Notes under the pieces: model-generated | Seen by the model: only the letters and a program-made list of their open reading frames with translations | Told to the model about the DNA's origin: nothing | Database searches by the model: none | Made by a program: the position numbers and the translations under genes | In this document: one piece after another, positions 37,234 to 51,091 of the stretch | Layout of the letters: every line of letters starts with the position of its first letter | Position numbering within the stretch: position 1 is the first letter of the stretch | Assembly (NCBI GenBank): GCA_905250075.1 | Contig: CAJNOP010000027.1 | Location: 1,346,741 to 1,410,740, forward strand | Length of the DNA stretch: 64,000 nt | Direction of reading: 5' to 3' | DNA from: Rotaria sp. Silwood1 | Taxonomy: Eukaryota > Rotifera > Eurotatoria > Philodinida > Philodinidae

Positions 37234-40200
37234 AGAGGTCAACTAAGAAATAAAAAATAATTTATTTGACCGAAGAAGAAAAGAACGAACAGTAGTCAAT
37301 TGACTGGTGATTGTGGTCAAATCTTTGTCTGAATAGAAACCATACTGGAATTGATCTCAAAGTAAACTCCTCTTTGTTTTTTTTTTGTAGAAAATAGATG
37401 TCTCTATTAGAGTTCAATTGATGCCGACAATTCAAACCAATCAAATTCTATTAAATTGTTTGCTATGCTTTGAAAATGAAATAAAAGAGGATTTTGAAAA
37501 AAAAAATATAATTGACTTGGTATAAAAGAAACGAAAAAATAGTTAATCAATAGATGACTGTATATATGCTTTTGACTCACATAAGTTCGATAAGTGATTA
37601 AAATAGATGAAAAGCTTTTTTATGTATGAGAACCTTAAATATAGTGTTCCTCTATTAGGATACACATATCATATTCATCAACTGCTTTTATCACATATTA
37701 GCTGGCTTGATCTCACAATATAAAAACACAGCATGTAGGTCAGAGTATATGCTTGTATCCTGTAGAAGCACTAAACAAACTCCGATCATTAATACATCAT
37801 AAAAACATGTAAGCAGTAGCAAGTTTGATCACTTTGATTCTTCATTAATTTGAAGTCTATCCAGAATGGTTTCATAGCTTCGAATAGGTCTCACAATTAT
37901 TCAAACGATTATATTATCGATGAGCTTTGTTTGATCACTAATGTCGAAATAAATATTATTGATATTAAATAAGAATCATTTTATTTGCACAGCTATTGTT
38001 CAAGGATTTGTACTTTACGAAGTGAAATATAATATTTAAGAATTATAGAGCACTATTTGTGCTATCACGACATAAGTAAAGAAGATTTTTTTCGATGTTT
38101 CTATACGATATTCTAGAACTGACGTCAATACTTCTGTTACGTTTTATTTAATAGAAAACTATTTGAACTTGTAGTGTTTTTGATGGAAAAAGAAGAACAA
38201 AGAGTGCAAGTTATAGTTATTTAACACATAGACGAAAGGCAAACTAATGTGAAACTTTTGACTTATTGATCATAGCATAGATTTATATCAATCCAACTTG
38301 TGAGATTTTATTGTTCATTTCGATCGACGAACAAAACTTTATAAGTCAATTAATCATATTGATGTTTGCATCTTGTAAAATTATATTCTTTCAATAACGA
38401 CATCAGAAGCATAAATAATAGGTGCATATGGTTCCTAATATTGTTGTTTTCTCTTAATATTTATGTTGATTTTGTTTTGTAAGATACCTAGCAAATGAGG
38501 CAACTGCTCCAACTGTAATCTGTCGTTTAAACACATATTTCATTCACAAGGAGGTTTCGGTAAGAGTAGACAAATCCTAAAATGGTTCATACCCATCGTT
38601 TTCATTCAATAAGAAAGGACACAGCAAGTTAATCGAAAACTTCATCTCTTCCTTGATCATTTATTTAATTTTTATTTACTAATGTGATGTATCACAATCA
38701 AAGATTCTTTCTTCCGACATAACATAAAACAATGACACATTTTTCACACATACATTTTAGTAAAAAATAACTATGATTTTAGAAATCTCTTTCTTTTATC
38801 TTTTCTTTTCTTTTCTTTGATAGTAGAACAAAGAAGAAGATTAGCATGCCGATCATTTTCTCCAGTATCACTGGTTTTGTATTCTATTATCAAAGAAAAG
38901 AAAAAAGAAAAAATGCAGAGAAAAATTTCTAGAATCATCGTTGTATGTACTAAAATGTTTATGTGTGAAAAAGTATGTTATCGTTTTTTGTCACATCTGA
39001 GCAAAAGCCTTCGATTGTAAACTATCACATTAATAAATAAAAATTAAATAAATGATCAAGGATGAAAAGAAATTTCCGATTAATATTAGAATCCATAGAT
39101 ATCTGAAGCCGAGTTATGATTGTTTTACTGAATATTCGATCCATTTTTTAGAAATTTCACTGAAAAATCAAATAATGAAATTTCGATCTGAAATTAAGTT
39201 CCTAAATAGATCTAGTGACCCTTAGAATATTCTAAAAGTTTCAGCTGAAAATAATGTTCATTCATCAAGATATTGAATTTTTCTAACAAATAGCTGCTTG
39301 TCACAAACATCTAGTTTAATGGAACACTCAATCTCTCAACAAAGGAACATTCTTTTCAAGTGAAATTTTAAGAATATTCCTACGGTTATCAAATCTGTCT
39401 ATGAGCAAAATTGCAAGTTGAAATTCTATCATATGATTTTCTAGTAAACGCTTAAAAATGCGTCTAAAATTCAGCTTCAGAGATTCATGAGTACGAACTT
39501 ATTTTTAAGTTTTTTCTAGTCGTGTCATGAATTCCTTGTGGACTCATGATGAGCGTAAATAGTGAGTTGTAGTTCATGTAATTTCTTCTTGAGACACATG
39601 TTGAAGAGAAGAATTTTTCTCTTTCTGAAAACTATCCAATAAAAATTCGTAGACTGAAGAAAAATACGAATCATTGCACATAATCAACGATGAGAAAATT
39701 TTGCGCAAAAATGTCAAACAGTTACAATATATTGCCAACTTCTAAACCAATATTTTTTTTTTTGGTTAGAAAGAGTAATGTCTGAACTATAAATGTTGTA
39801 CGGTGCATATTTTTCCAGAATGAATCTTAAAAAGCGAGAAAAGTTAAACAGCAACCTCCTTTAAAAAAATTCTTGCAACACTTTTGCATCTTGAAAAGTT
39901 TCTATTTCTCGATTATTCTGAGCTACATGGACCAGATTCTAATACAAAAAACATTCAACACATTGTAGCACATCAAAAGCTAAATCGATTCTAGGTATGG
40001 TAAACTTTTTAAGGCCCATTCTTTACTCTTTGTTCAAAATGATTTGTAAATTGAAATTTTTTGTAAAATAGACTTTTGTAAGAACGATCAGTTTGAAATG
40101 ACATTAGTGACTGTCTCCAGAAACCATGTATGAACAGAATTCTTTTTACATTATGTGCTTAGTAAAGGCGATCAAATGACACATTTGCTTCCAGAAATAG

Positions 40201-41140
40201 CCTTATTTTGTTATAAAAACGAAGAATAAATTTAACTTCAATATATCATTGAAAAGAGCACTCTTAACACTTCAAAAATCATCATCAAACATGTTTTTTT
40301 CATTTCATTTCTGATACAAAACATATAACAGAAACTAGACAAATGATGTTATGTGATAGTGAAGTAGCAAGAACCGTTTTAGAGATATTTGGTTTTTGGC
40401 TTGTCCTGCTTCTTAGATTCATTCTGAAAAAATCTCTTGTAGAAAACATATAGTTCAAATATTATTTTTTCTCACATAAAAAATTTTCCTTGCCTTAGAA
40501 GTTGATAATATGATATTATACAGTGTAACATTTTTTCAAAGACTTGTGTACCACTTGTTAGCGTTTAAGAGTAAACTGAAGTACTCATAAAAATATCATT
40601 GTTAACTAGATGTATATTTGTAAAATATATATTTTGGATGATTAACTAACAATTTTATTATCTTTGTTTGTGTTGTTTTCCATAATTTTAAATTAAAATA
40701 ATATTTGACAAGACAATTATCATTCTGATTGATTACATCTATCAACAAATTCACTTGTTTTATATAGTGTCTATATTATATAAAAGCTAAAATGATATTT
40801 TTTTTTCGTACAAAATTATATCAACTAGAAAAGTATTCAAATAACGACCAATAAAATATTTCTTTTAGAGATCAGTCATACTCTCTAGTGCTTTGCTCTA
40901 ATGAAATCAAAGAAAAAAAAGCTCTAATCATCTATAATAAAGTTATTCCAAAAAATATAGAAATATGCATTTTTTTTTCTAGAAGAATCACATGTACAGG
41001 TCGCGTCTGGTTTTTCTCATAAAAAATCTATGGAAAAATCATGTCTTCTTCTATAAATGTGTTTGCAGTTGACGATAAAACAATAAACAGAACCAAATTT
41101 GTTCGTCTGATATTGGTAATATTCATAAAAAAATATAATT
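37234..41140. other. Intergenic region with MITE copy B
   Basis: About 3.9 kb between the start of the coiled-coil gene and the GPCR. It holds the element at 39732-40508. A frame at 38817-39020 lies in TCTTT-rich DNA without ATG support and was not called. No other gene seen. Confidence 0.45.
39732..40508. mobile_element. Palindromic MITE copy B (same family as 19490-20251, inverted)
   Basis: Left end TTGCCAACTTCTAAACCAA, right end TTAGAAGTTGATAA, TA on both sides (39730-39731, 40509-40510). Interior blocks match copy A in reverse complement, for instance TAGACTTTTGTAAGAACGATC and the CATTAGTGACTGTCTCCAGAAACC segment. Copies have diverged by many substitutions and indels. Confidence 0.6.
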
Positions 41141-42211
41141 ATGAAAGATATTCAGATAGGTAAAAATCATACAAATACAACGGATATATCCTCAAAGGAT
41201 AATCTAATTATAATTTTTCCTTATATCATTAAAATTTTATCTCGATATTTATTACCATTTATTTTATTATTTGGTAATATCAGTTGTCTATTATCACTTA
41301 TAGTTTTTCTTCAAAAATCTATGCGTAAAAATCCAAGTGGTCTCTATTTTTTATCATCAACATTATGTAATATAATATTTATTAATACAATGATAGTTGC
41401 AACAATTCTTTATTTTGGTTTTAATATTGATCCAAGTGGAAATATTTTAATTATTTGTCGAATTCAATTTTATATTGGATTTGTAACTACTATACTTAGT
41501 TCTACTTTTCTTGTTTTAGCTTCAATAGATCGTTATATAATAAGTTCAACAAATTATAATAATCATCGATTTAGTACTCATTCAATGGCAATAAAATTTA
41601 TATTTAGTATAACAATATTTTGGTGTATTATGCATATTCATGCATTTTTTTTTATTATTAAACCAAAAGATAATAATAAAATGTTTTATTGTACATTGAA
41701 AACTGGTACATATACACTTATAATAATTTTCTATGAATTTATTATTCAAGATCTTCTAACACCTATATTGATGATTTTATTTAGTTTACGTACAATTATA
41801 AACGTACGCCATGTTATGGTAAATTCAATGAGTAGATTACAGTCTGTTGATCGTCAATTGCTTATTATTATGTTATCACAATGTTTTGTTTATTTAAGTT
41901 TTCGTTTACCATTACTTATTTATTTTGTTTCTGATTATATTATAAAAAATTCAAGAAAATATATTCGATATTGGACAGTCAATATGATCATCTTTTATTT
42001 ATCATTATTATCTTTTTTTATTCCATATTGTGTTTTTTTCTTTATTAATTTAATATCACATAGTTTTCGTGTTGAATTTAAACGTTTAATAAAACATCTT
42101 ATTCGACGTTATTTTAAAAAATTACGAAAATCAAAAAAACATCGACATAATCAAGTATATCCAATGGAAATTATTCAAAGACCAGCACCTATTGAAATGA
42201 CTTTACGATAA
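41141..42211 (+). CDS. Rhodopsin-like GPCR, single exon, divergent
   Basis: A 356-aa intronless frame from ATG 41141 to TAA. The extracellular N-terminus has two N-glycosylation sites (NHT at 9, NTT at 12). Seven hydrophobic segments follow: TM1 with GN at 45-46, TM3 with the DRY motif at 130-132 (LASIDRY), Cys106 and Cys184 positioned for the TM3-ECL2 disulphide, TM5 and TM6, and TM7 with IPYCVFF at 294-300, where NPxxY is expected, so that motif is altered. The C-terminal tail is strongly basic (KKLRKSKKHRHN). It is a class A receptor; the ligand is unknown, though intronless receptors of this style (peptide/FMRFamide-receptor-like) are numerous in rotifers by general knowledge. An AATAAA at 42250-42255 follows the stop by 39 bases. 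Confidence 0.85.
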   Translation: MKDIQIGKNHTNTTDISSKDNLIIIFPYIIKILSRYLLPFILLFGNISCLLSLIVFLQKSMRKNPSGLYFLSSTLCNIIFINTMIVATILYFGFNIDPSGNILIICRIQFYIGFVTTILSSTFLVLASIDRYIISSTNYNNHRFSTHSMAIKFIFSITIFWCIMHIHAFFFIIKPKDNNKMFYCTLKTGTYTLIIIFYEFIIQDLLTPILMILFSLRTIINVRHVMVNSMSRLQSVDRQLLIIMLSQCFVYLSFRLPLLIYFVSDYIIKNSRKYIRYWTVNMIIFYLSLLSFFIPYCVFFFINLISHSFRVEFKRLIKHLIRRYFKKLRKSKKHRHNQVYPMEIIQRPAPIEMTLR

Positions 42212-43641
42212 AATAAACTGTTTTATACATTCTATTCTATTTTTTTCGAAATAAATAGCACCTCTATTTTAATAGTATTTCTTTGCTGATTAGTATTTAT
42301 GCTTCCTTATTTATTAATAAGAAATTTACTGGAGGGAAATATTTAATAACTAACTATGGTTGAATATAGTGATAGAGTTATTTGACTTTTGATGATATAA
42401 AACAGAGCTATGTCTGTTAGTTTTCAAAAATTCTGTTTCATTGTTAGATTAATATTTAATTCCAATTTTCATATGGAATTTGAAGTAGCATATTATCATC
42501 AATCAACGGATTGTGCAACAACTCTATGTTAATATTGTTTTCGGTATAGCGTGACAATGCCTCATTATTGAGATTTGATGGTTGTTTTGATGAAAAGAGC
42601 AATGCCACAATTGCAAAAATGTTTCGTTAAAAATTCTTACCAAAGGCTGAAAAGTTTTAATAACATGTTTAACTGAAACAGTTCTCTGCACGCTTCTGAA
42701 ATGTAGAAGAAAATCTTCATCCATTAAGAAAGTTGGTCTTATTTTTCATCGTTAATCAGATTTTCAAGCTCTACAATATGACACTGAATAAGTAAAAAAC
42801 AAAATTTTCAATTTATCAGTTGAGTTCAAAATCAACATTTTTCTAACGTTCTTTGCTACCGACACGTGTGTATCACTAACTCCTGATTTCGAAAAATTAA
42901 ATTTTTTCCAGTGATGGAAGTTAGTGAGAAACTGTATATTTTATGTTCAATAAGAGTTTGATGAGTCCACTACAGACGCACATTTTATAAAATACAGTAT
43001 TAGACATTATGAAAAATATCTATTTCATCAGTCGTTATATAGTGAAAATCAAGTATTGAATAAAAACTGTTTCTTATAGAACTACTTGTTTTGTAACTCA
43101 AATATTTTAATACCACTAGCAATGACTGCAACATCTACTCTATTATTTTTCAAATTTCGAAAAAAACGATTACAGATTCGAACTCCGGGATCCAGAACAC
43201 TATTTGACAAACTTTATAAATAATCGTTGGTTTCGAAGAATGACTTTTCTTTTCATACATTCGGAAAATTTTCGTCACTCCATTATTGTTACTTAGTAAC
43301 GATAACTTTTCTTCTCTCGTGATCATATCATGAAAAGTGTTGTTTGAAATAAGAAGATACCTATTTGTTAGCATTATTTTCATCGTTAATTCTCTCAGAA
43401 TAATCAGCCATCTCATCATCAGACAGTGCTTCACGTTTAATTTTTTTGAGAAAAAAACGTCAAACTAACTAAGTAGGGTTTCTCATTATTATTCTTGTAG
43501 AGGATGTCACGATGCATCTTCTAAAAAAAGGCAAGATTATACGATTTATCTGTGCTGATGTATTTAAAAAATACTACATATCGAAATCATTCTGATGCAT
43601 CTGGTATCAGTACCAAGTAGTTCTTTTAAGTACAAAGCTAA
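42212..43641. other. Intergenic region with possible transposase debris
   Basis: Minus-strand frames here contain coding-like pieces: 42524-42724 (DEDFLLHFRSVQRTVSVKHV) and 43357-43437 (REALSDDEMADYSERIND), interrupted by stops. The first recalls the N-terminal FRM-type segment of Harbinger/IS-like transposases, and a Harbinger-like 3-bp duplication flanks the neighbouring palindrome, but similarity is weak and this remains a guess. No intact gene. Confidence 0.25.
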
Positions 43642-45781
43642 CGAGGAAAGATCCCCAAGTGTGAATCACCGTTTCGAATGGGAGATATCCTGGTTTGTAG
43701 AGCTCGACGAGCTGAGTCTAGTGGCATAAAGCATTTTTCCCGATGCAGCTAGAAACTAGAAAAACAGTTTGGATAATTATGAAAAATCATATAGGAAACA
43801 TTGGAATTTTAACGATATTGCAATAAAAGAGAGCTATATATAATCATTGATTTCGTCATTTTTGGCTATCAACTAGTGTCCTGCGGGAACGACTTTTTTC
43901 CCTAATTTTCCCATTCCCATTTACACTTAGGGAATGGGAATTCTCATTTAGACTTAGGGAATGGGAACATGGGAATGGGAACAGAATTAAAAATTGACGT
44001 TCCCAAAATTCTTTTTATCTTATTTCAATACATATAAAAATATTTCTATCTGATAACTGTTTATTTTCAATAACTTTTCTTATTCATATACAATTAACAA
44101 AAAAATAACAAATGTGTATCAACAAAAAATAGACTATTGATTTATTCTTAATCACATCGTAGTTTGATCATCACAAATATTATTTTCTTTTTCATCATCG
44201 ACTTCGAAAATGACATTACCAAGATCATCTTGCGATACATCATTATTTTCTCTTCCTTCCCTCAAATAGAAAATAAAAAAAAAACTATAAATAAATATTA
44301 AGGTTATTTACAACAAAAAACCAAAGGATTTATCAATAAATAATCTCAATATTTATCTATAATTTTTTTAATTTTCTATTTGGGTGAGGGGAGGGGAACA
44401 CTTTACTATAAGAGGAACATTCTCTCTATATGATGAACACTATGTTGGACTATACATTTTCTAATTACACAGTGGAACACTTTTTTAAGGAAAAAGCACA
44501 CCAGCTTGAATGTATAGTGCATATACGCAGGAACACCTGCTTAACCAATGTCAACAAGCACAACAAAACAGAAAAAGAAAATAAGTGAAGCATTATGTAA
44601 CAGCGTCGCGATGCGCAAAACGTGATGTTGCGAGAAACTGGTATACATATATGCCAATGACACTTTCGCATAGATGAACAGAGCCTTAGAAAATCTTATG
44701 GGAACTATGGCAATGGGAACGTGGGAATGGGAACAAAAAATTTTTTCTAGGGAATGGGAAAAAGGGAATGGGAACAAAAATTTTTTTTAGGGAATGGGAA
44801 AAAGGGAACGGGAACCAAAATTATTTTTTAGGGAATGGGAATAGGGAATGGGAATCAGAAAAAGTCGTTCCCGCAGGATACTACTATCAACTCTAGTAAA
44901 ATAGACCAAAAAATGTATAGCTATGCCTTATTTTGCATATGTTACTGATGACATCAATGAACAGTTAATTGATTTGTAAAGTATATTCCGAAGAATATCA
45001 ATAGTCTTATGAGAGTAAAGATGATACATTCCGAACTTGAAGCCATCCTGACTTGCATATTTTTAGTACGTGATGGCCTTTATACTTGATAGTTCATGCT
45101 TTTTTTATTTGAAAATGTATGTTTCATATGGAATCAATGAAAGTGATAAGCATAAAAAAATGTTCGAAACACAGTGTCCGTCGACAATGACTGCAACAAA
45201 TGAATGTCTTGATCACAATTATTGTATGAGCACGTGTTGACTAGCGAAGAGAAGCAGACTTCTATTACGCTGGAGAATTTCAGATTGTGCTTATCACTTT
45301 CATTGATTCCATATGAAACATACATTTTCAAATAAAAAAAAGCATGAACTATCAAGTATGAAGGCCATCACGTACTAAAAATATGCAAGTCAGGATGGCT
45401 TCAAGTTCGGAATGTATCATTTTTACTCTCATAAGACTATTGATATTCTTCCGAATATACTTTGCAAATCATTTAACTGTTCATTGATGTCATCAGTAAC
45501 ATATGCAAAATAAGGCATAGCTATACATTTTTTGGTCTATTTTACTAGAGTTGATAGCCAAAAATGACAAAATCAATGGTTATATATAGCTCTCTCGGAT
45601 TGCAATATCGTTAAAATTCCAATGTTTCCTATATGATTTTTCATAATTATCCAAACTGTTTTTCTAGTTTCTAGCTGCGTCGGGAAAAATGCTTTATGCC
45701 ACTAGACTCAACTCGTCGAGCTCTACAAACCAGGATATCTCCCATTCGAAACGGTGATTCACACTTGGGGATCTTTCCTCG
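43642..45781. mobile_element. 2.1-kb foldback element with TAA target duplication (PIF/Harbinger-like?), interrupted
   Basis: The left arm starts CGAGGAAAGATCCCCAAGTG and the right arm ends with its exact complement. TAA flanks both ends (43639-43641 and 45782-45784). The arms match closely along their length down to a loop around 45150-45290. A 3-bp TAA/TWA duplication is typical of PIF/Harbinger; the class assignment rests on that alone. The left arm is broken by the nested element at 43874-44883. Without that insert the foldback would be about 1.1 kb. No transposase frame inside. Confidence 0.75.
43874..44883. mobile_element. 1-kb non-autonomous hAT element nested in the foldback
   Basis: The ends TAGTGTCCTGCGGGAACGAC and GTCGTTCCCGCAGGATACTA are inverted with one mismatch, and the perfect 8-bp target duplication CTATCAAC flanks it (43866-43873 and 44884-44891). 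Uninterrupted sequence of the target is seen in the opposite arm of the host foldback, which proves the insertion. Subterminal arrays of GGGAATGGGAA run over several hundred bases at both sides, a typical hAT layout of transposase-binding repeats. Frames inside (for example 44465-44777, minus) have no transposase motif. Confidence 0.88.
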
Positions 45782-46292
45782 TAAGTACAAATACCAAGTA
45801 CTTTTTTTAAAATGTCAAGTACATTTAATAGGTATTTGTAATTTTAATTTTTCCTAGAAATGTACGAAAAATACAGGTACAAACACTTTCGTCCGAGCTC
45901 TGTCTGAAAATTTTCAAAGCCAAGTGCACAACGAATGGACCAAATATAGTCTTCATAACTGGTTTTGTTTAAAGTTGCAAGATGTTTTTCAGCCTTCACT
46001 AAATATTTTGAAAGAAATATCTGTCAATAACTTTGCTCATTTTAATAAGAACAATATCGAGTCTCCTCAATGAGTTCTTGTCACACTATGCTGAAAACAA
46101 AATGAATATCGAACTTTTGCATTATTTGTCATTTTTTTTTATCAAAGTAGTTCTGTTCTAAGATTCATATTCATCATGAAATATGTAACTCTTGTTCAAT
46201 ACAAATAAAGCATAATTTTCGGATTGTACCGATTTTAATGGAATTCTTTTTATTAATTATGTTAGACAAAAATTGTTAACACAAATTCATCA

Positions 46293-48423
46293 TTAAGATT
46301 TATCTGCATCGCCTTGTTGTTCTTGATAATGTTTAAGAACACGTGCCGATGGATCTGTTTGATCACCACACCATTTGGGAAGCCACATATATGGTGTAAG
46401 ATGCTCTTGACCAGGATAAAGTTTTTCAAATATTGAACTAATCGTAATAGACAATTCAATAAAACGAACAATTATTCAAAATAAAACTTACCGATATAGA
46501 AATGCTTCTTTACTCTTTGGTGTATTAGTTAGATATAAAGTAGAGGCACGTTGAAAATCAGTATCAGAGACTTGTGTTTCAGCATATTCTTGCATGTATT
46601 GAAAAAGTGATTTTTTTTTTGCAGCAACACCATCAGAAAAAGCTTCTTTTGGTCGCCAAAGTATTTCTGATGGAATCAAATCAAGACCATCAAATGCTTT
46701 TCTATTTTTTAAAATAGAAAAAGATAAAAGTCATAATTTATATAGAATAAAAATTTGAAATATTACCTTAAAAGATATTTTTCTGCTCGTTCTTTTGTTG
46801 GTGCTCGTTCACTTGCTGGTAATGAAAGATAATAAGATGTAAATGCATGATCAAGAAATGGTACACGTAATTCAAGTCCATGTGCAGCTGTTGTACGATC
46901 AGCACGAAGTACATCAAAGAAATAAAGATCTTGACAAAGACGACGACTTTCTTGATCACCTTCTTCTGGTGTTGGTTGTCGATAAAAATAAATATAACCT
47001 TGACAAACTTCATCAGCACCTTCACCAGATAAAATAACAACAGTATCAGTTTTTTCTTGAATATATTTCGAAACAAAATACATTCCAATTGATGCTCGTA
47101 TTGTTGTTATATCATAAGATTCAAGTGAATTGATTATATTTTTTAAATAATTTATTGCATCATCAGCTGTAAAACGTATTTCATGATGTTCAGTACCTAA
47201 GTGTTTGGCAACCTAAATTTATATTTATATTTAATTTTAATTTTTAATTTAAAATAAAAAAATTGAATTTACTTTTCGTGCAGCAAGTAAATCAGGACTT
47301 TCTTCATCCATTCCAATAGAAAATGTTTGAATTGGATAAGTAATACCTTGTTTTCGAGCTTCTTGTACAGTTAAAGCAGCAATTAAACTTGAATCAAGAC
47401 CACCTGATAACATACAACCAATACGTCGATGTGACATTAAACGCATTTGAACAGCATTGGTAAGATATGAACGAATATTTAATGATACGTCATCTTAAAT
47501 AAACATGAATATTCTTTGTTAAATGATTGTTTTAATGAAAATTGTTTTACCTGTTAAATTAACATTAACTTCATATATTGGAAATTTTCCAATACAATGA
47601 AAACGTTCTTTTTTAATAAATTCAGCCTTTTCATTCTCATCTAATTTATATTCTTCATATGTACCGGGTTCGAAAGCTTCAATTTTTAATGCTTGATTTG
47701 ATGATACTGTTACACCTTCAAGGCCTAGAAATATGAAAAAAAAAAGAGATATTTGATTAGTAAAAAGAAAAAATAAAACAAAACTTAGTATAATGAAATC
47801 AAACCTTTAGCTTCAGATGAAACAGCTAAAAATCCACATTCAGTATAGATACGAAAAGAAGGTCGAACACCAAATGTATCTCGACCAACAAAAACTTTTC
47901 GTTCTTTTGTATCAAATAATACAAAAGCAAAAACACCATAAAGTTGTTCACACATAAAACGTACACCTTTATCATTATATAAATGAATTAAAATTTCTCC
48001 ATCACATGATGTTTCAAATTGATAACCAAATTTTTTTTGTGTCTAATTAATAAATTTATTAAAGAAATATAAAAATACTTATTTCTTCATTGATTATTAC
48101 CTGTCGGAAATTATAAATTTCACCGTTATAAGTCTAAAGAAATAATAAAAAAAAAACGAAAAAAAAATTATTTTTTTTTTTTCAAGAAAAGAATTTTTAC
48201 AACTAACCATCCATATGTGTGGTAGTGCATGAATACGCATTGGTTGCATGCCATAAATATCATCGACGATAGCTAAACGGTGAAAACCAAAAACACATCT
48301 TGAAAAATGATTAACATTTTCAAAACGAAAACAATCAGGACCACGGTGAGCGATATTAAAACATCCTGGAATTTGTTGATGAGTATCAACTGTTGAACCA
48401 AATATGCACCAAATTCCACACAT
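46293..48423 (-). CDS. ASNS: Asparagine synthetase (glutamine-hydrolysing)
   Basis: Eight coding exons: 48423-48208, 48133-48101 (33 nt), 48042-47805, 47724-47551, 47493-47273, 47212-46767, 46701-46492 and 46437-46293; phases consistent; 560 aa, against 561 in human. It makes asparagine from aspartate, ATP and glutamine in the cytosol. The N-terminal nucleophile is Cys2 ([10 protein letters not shown]); [15 protein letters not shown] and [11 protein letters not shown] form the glutaminase pocket, followed by TYNGEIYN across the 33-nt exon and GRDTFGVRP. The synthetase domain has the PPi loop SGGLDSS at about 250-256, then [35 protein letters not shown] and FLDH. The C-terminus MWLPKW and [10 protein letters not shown] matches animal ASNS. 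All catalytic motifs are intact. The ATG follows a TTTTTGTAG acceptor by seven bases. Minus-strand AATAAA at 46249-46254. Confidence 0.97.
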
Positions 48424-49474
48424 AATAAGTCTACAAAAAGAAAAGTACAAAGTTCACAGAGAGTAATATTTATTATGCCTTGTATTGTACTAGACTAGCA
48501 CGACTGTTACCATTAGTGCAAAGTATTGCATCAGATGGACAAAAATCGTACGACTTTCTTTTTTCTTTCTTTCTTTCTGTTGATATAATGCATAGACTAT
48601 CCTTTCATTCTCGCTGGGACGCTTAATTTCAAGGGAAAGAATAGAAAAGAAAAGAATACAAGTAATACTAAGCTTTATGAATGCTAGGCAATAGAATATT
48701 TGGTCTCAATCCACATTAAGTGATAAACCAGTAGAAAATAAGGCTATTACAATTTACGACATATATTAAAAAAGTTTCACAAAATCAGTTTTTACTCATA
48801 TGCATTTCTTATTCACAATAAAAAAAAAAAGTAATTTTTTTTTATTGAAACTATAAGAAGGGTCGAGCTACAAAAATCATTCAACTATGCGACAGTCACG
48901 CAGTCAAATTTCAACATTCTGATCGTTAATATAATTTTCTTTTTCAGTACTACTTCATGAAAAACAAAAATTAAATTAATAGTTTTTTTTTTCATAACAT
49001 ATTTGTTCGATTAACAGAATTAACTAAAGAAATAAAAAAAAAAGATTTTGAATGATTGTATTTATGTTCGAAATTATTTGATCATTTTTTTTTTGATAAG
49101 CCACGCGATGAATAAGAAATTTAATTTATTTTTTTTATAGTTAGACAGTCACGATTATTTCATGTTTTCGAAATCGAGAGTAATATTATATAGAATAGAT
49201 GTCAAGCAAAACTTACTAGTTATGTTATAAATATAATTGTCGGAGCAGAATAGTCGCTTATCGATAAAACACTGAATATCTATCGTTATCTGATCCATAT
49301 GTATTACTATGCTTAATTTTCATAATTTAGTATAGATAAATATAAATCATATAAAAAATAATAGAGAAAAACATGCCAAAGAAGTTTTAATGGAATTTAT
49401 TGTTTAAACACATAATCAGACGATAAATTTACTGTTTACATATACATATATATATATATTTATACATAATAAAA
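48424..49474. other. Intergenic region between ASNS start and K2P stop
   Basis: Both genes run on the minus strand. It contains a good acceptor (AG at plus 48431-48432) just upstream of the ASNS ATG, a TTTC/TTCT micro-repeat near 48560, and a minus-strand AATAAA at 49396-49401 for the channel gene. No other gene seen. Confidence 0.5.

Positions 49475-51091
<1,617 letters not shown>

Noticed and set aside
43160-43195. tRNA-like T-loop (TTCGAA within a GGAG...CTGT context)
   Set aside because: The T-stem does not pair, and no acceptor, D or anticodon stems can be drawn around it.
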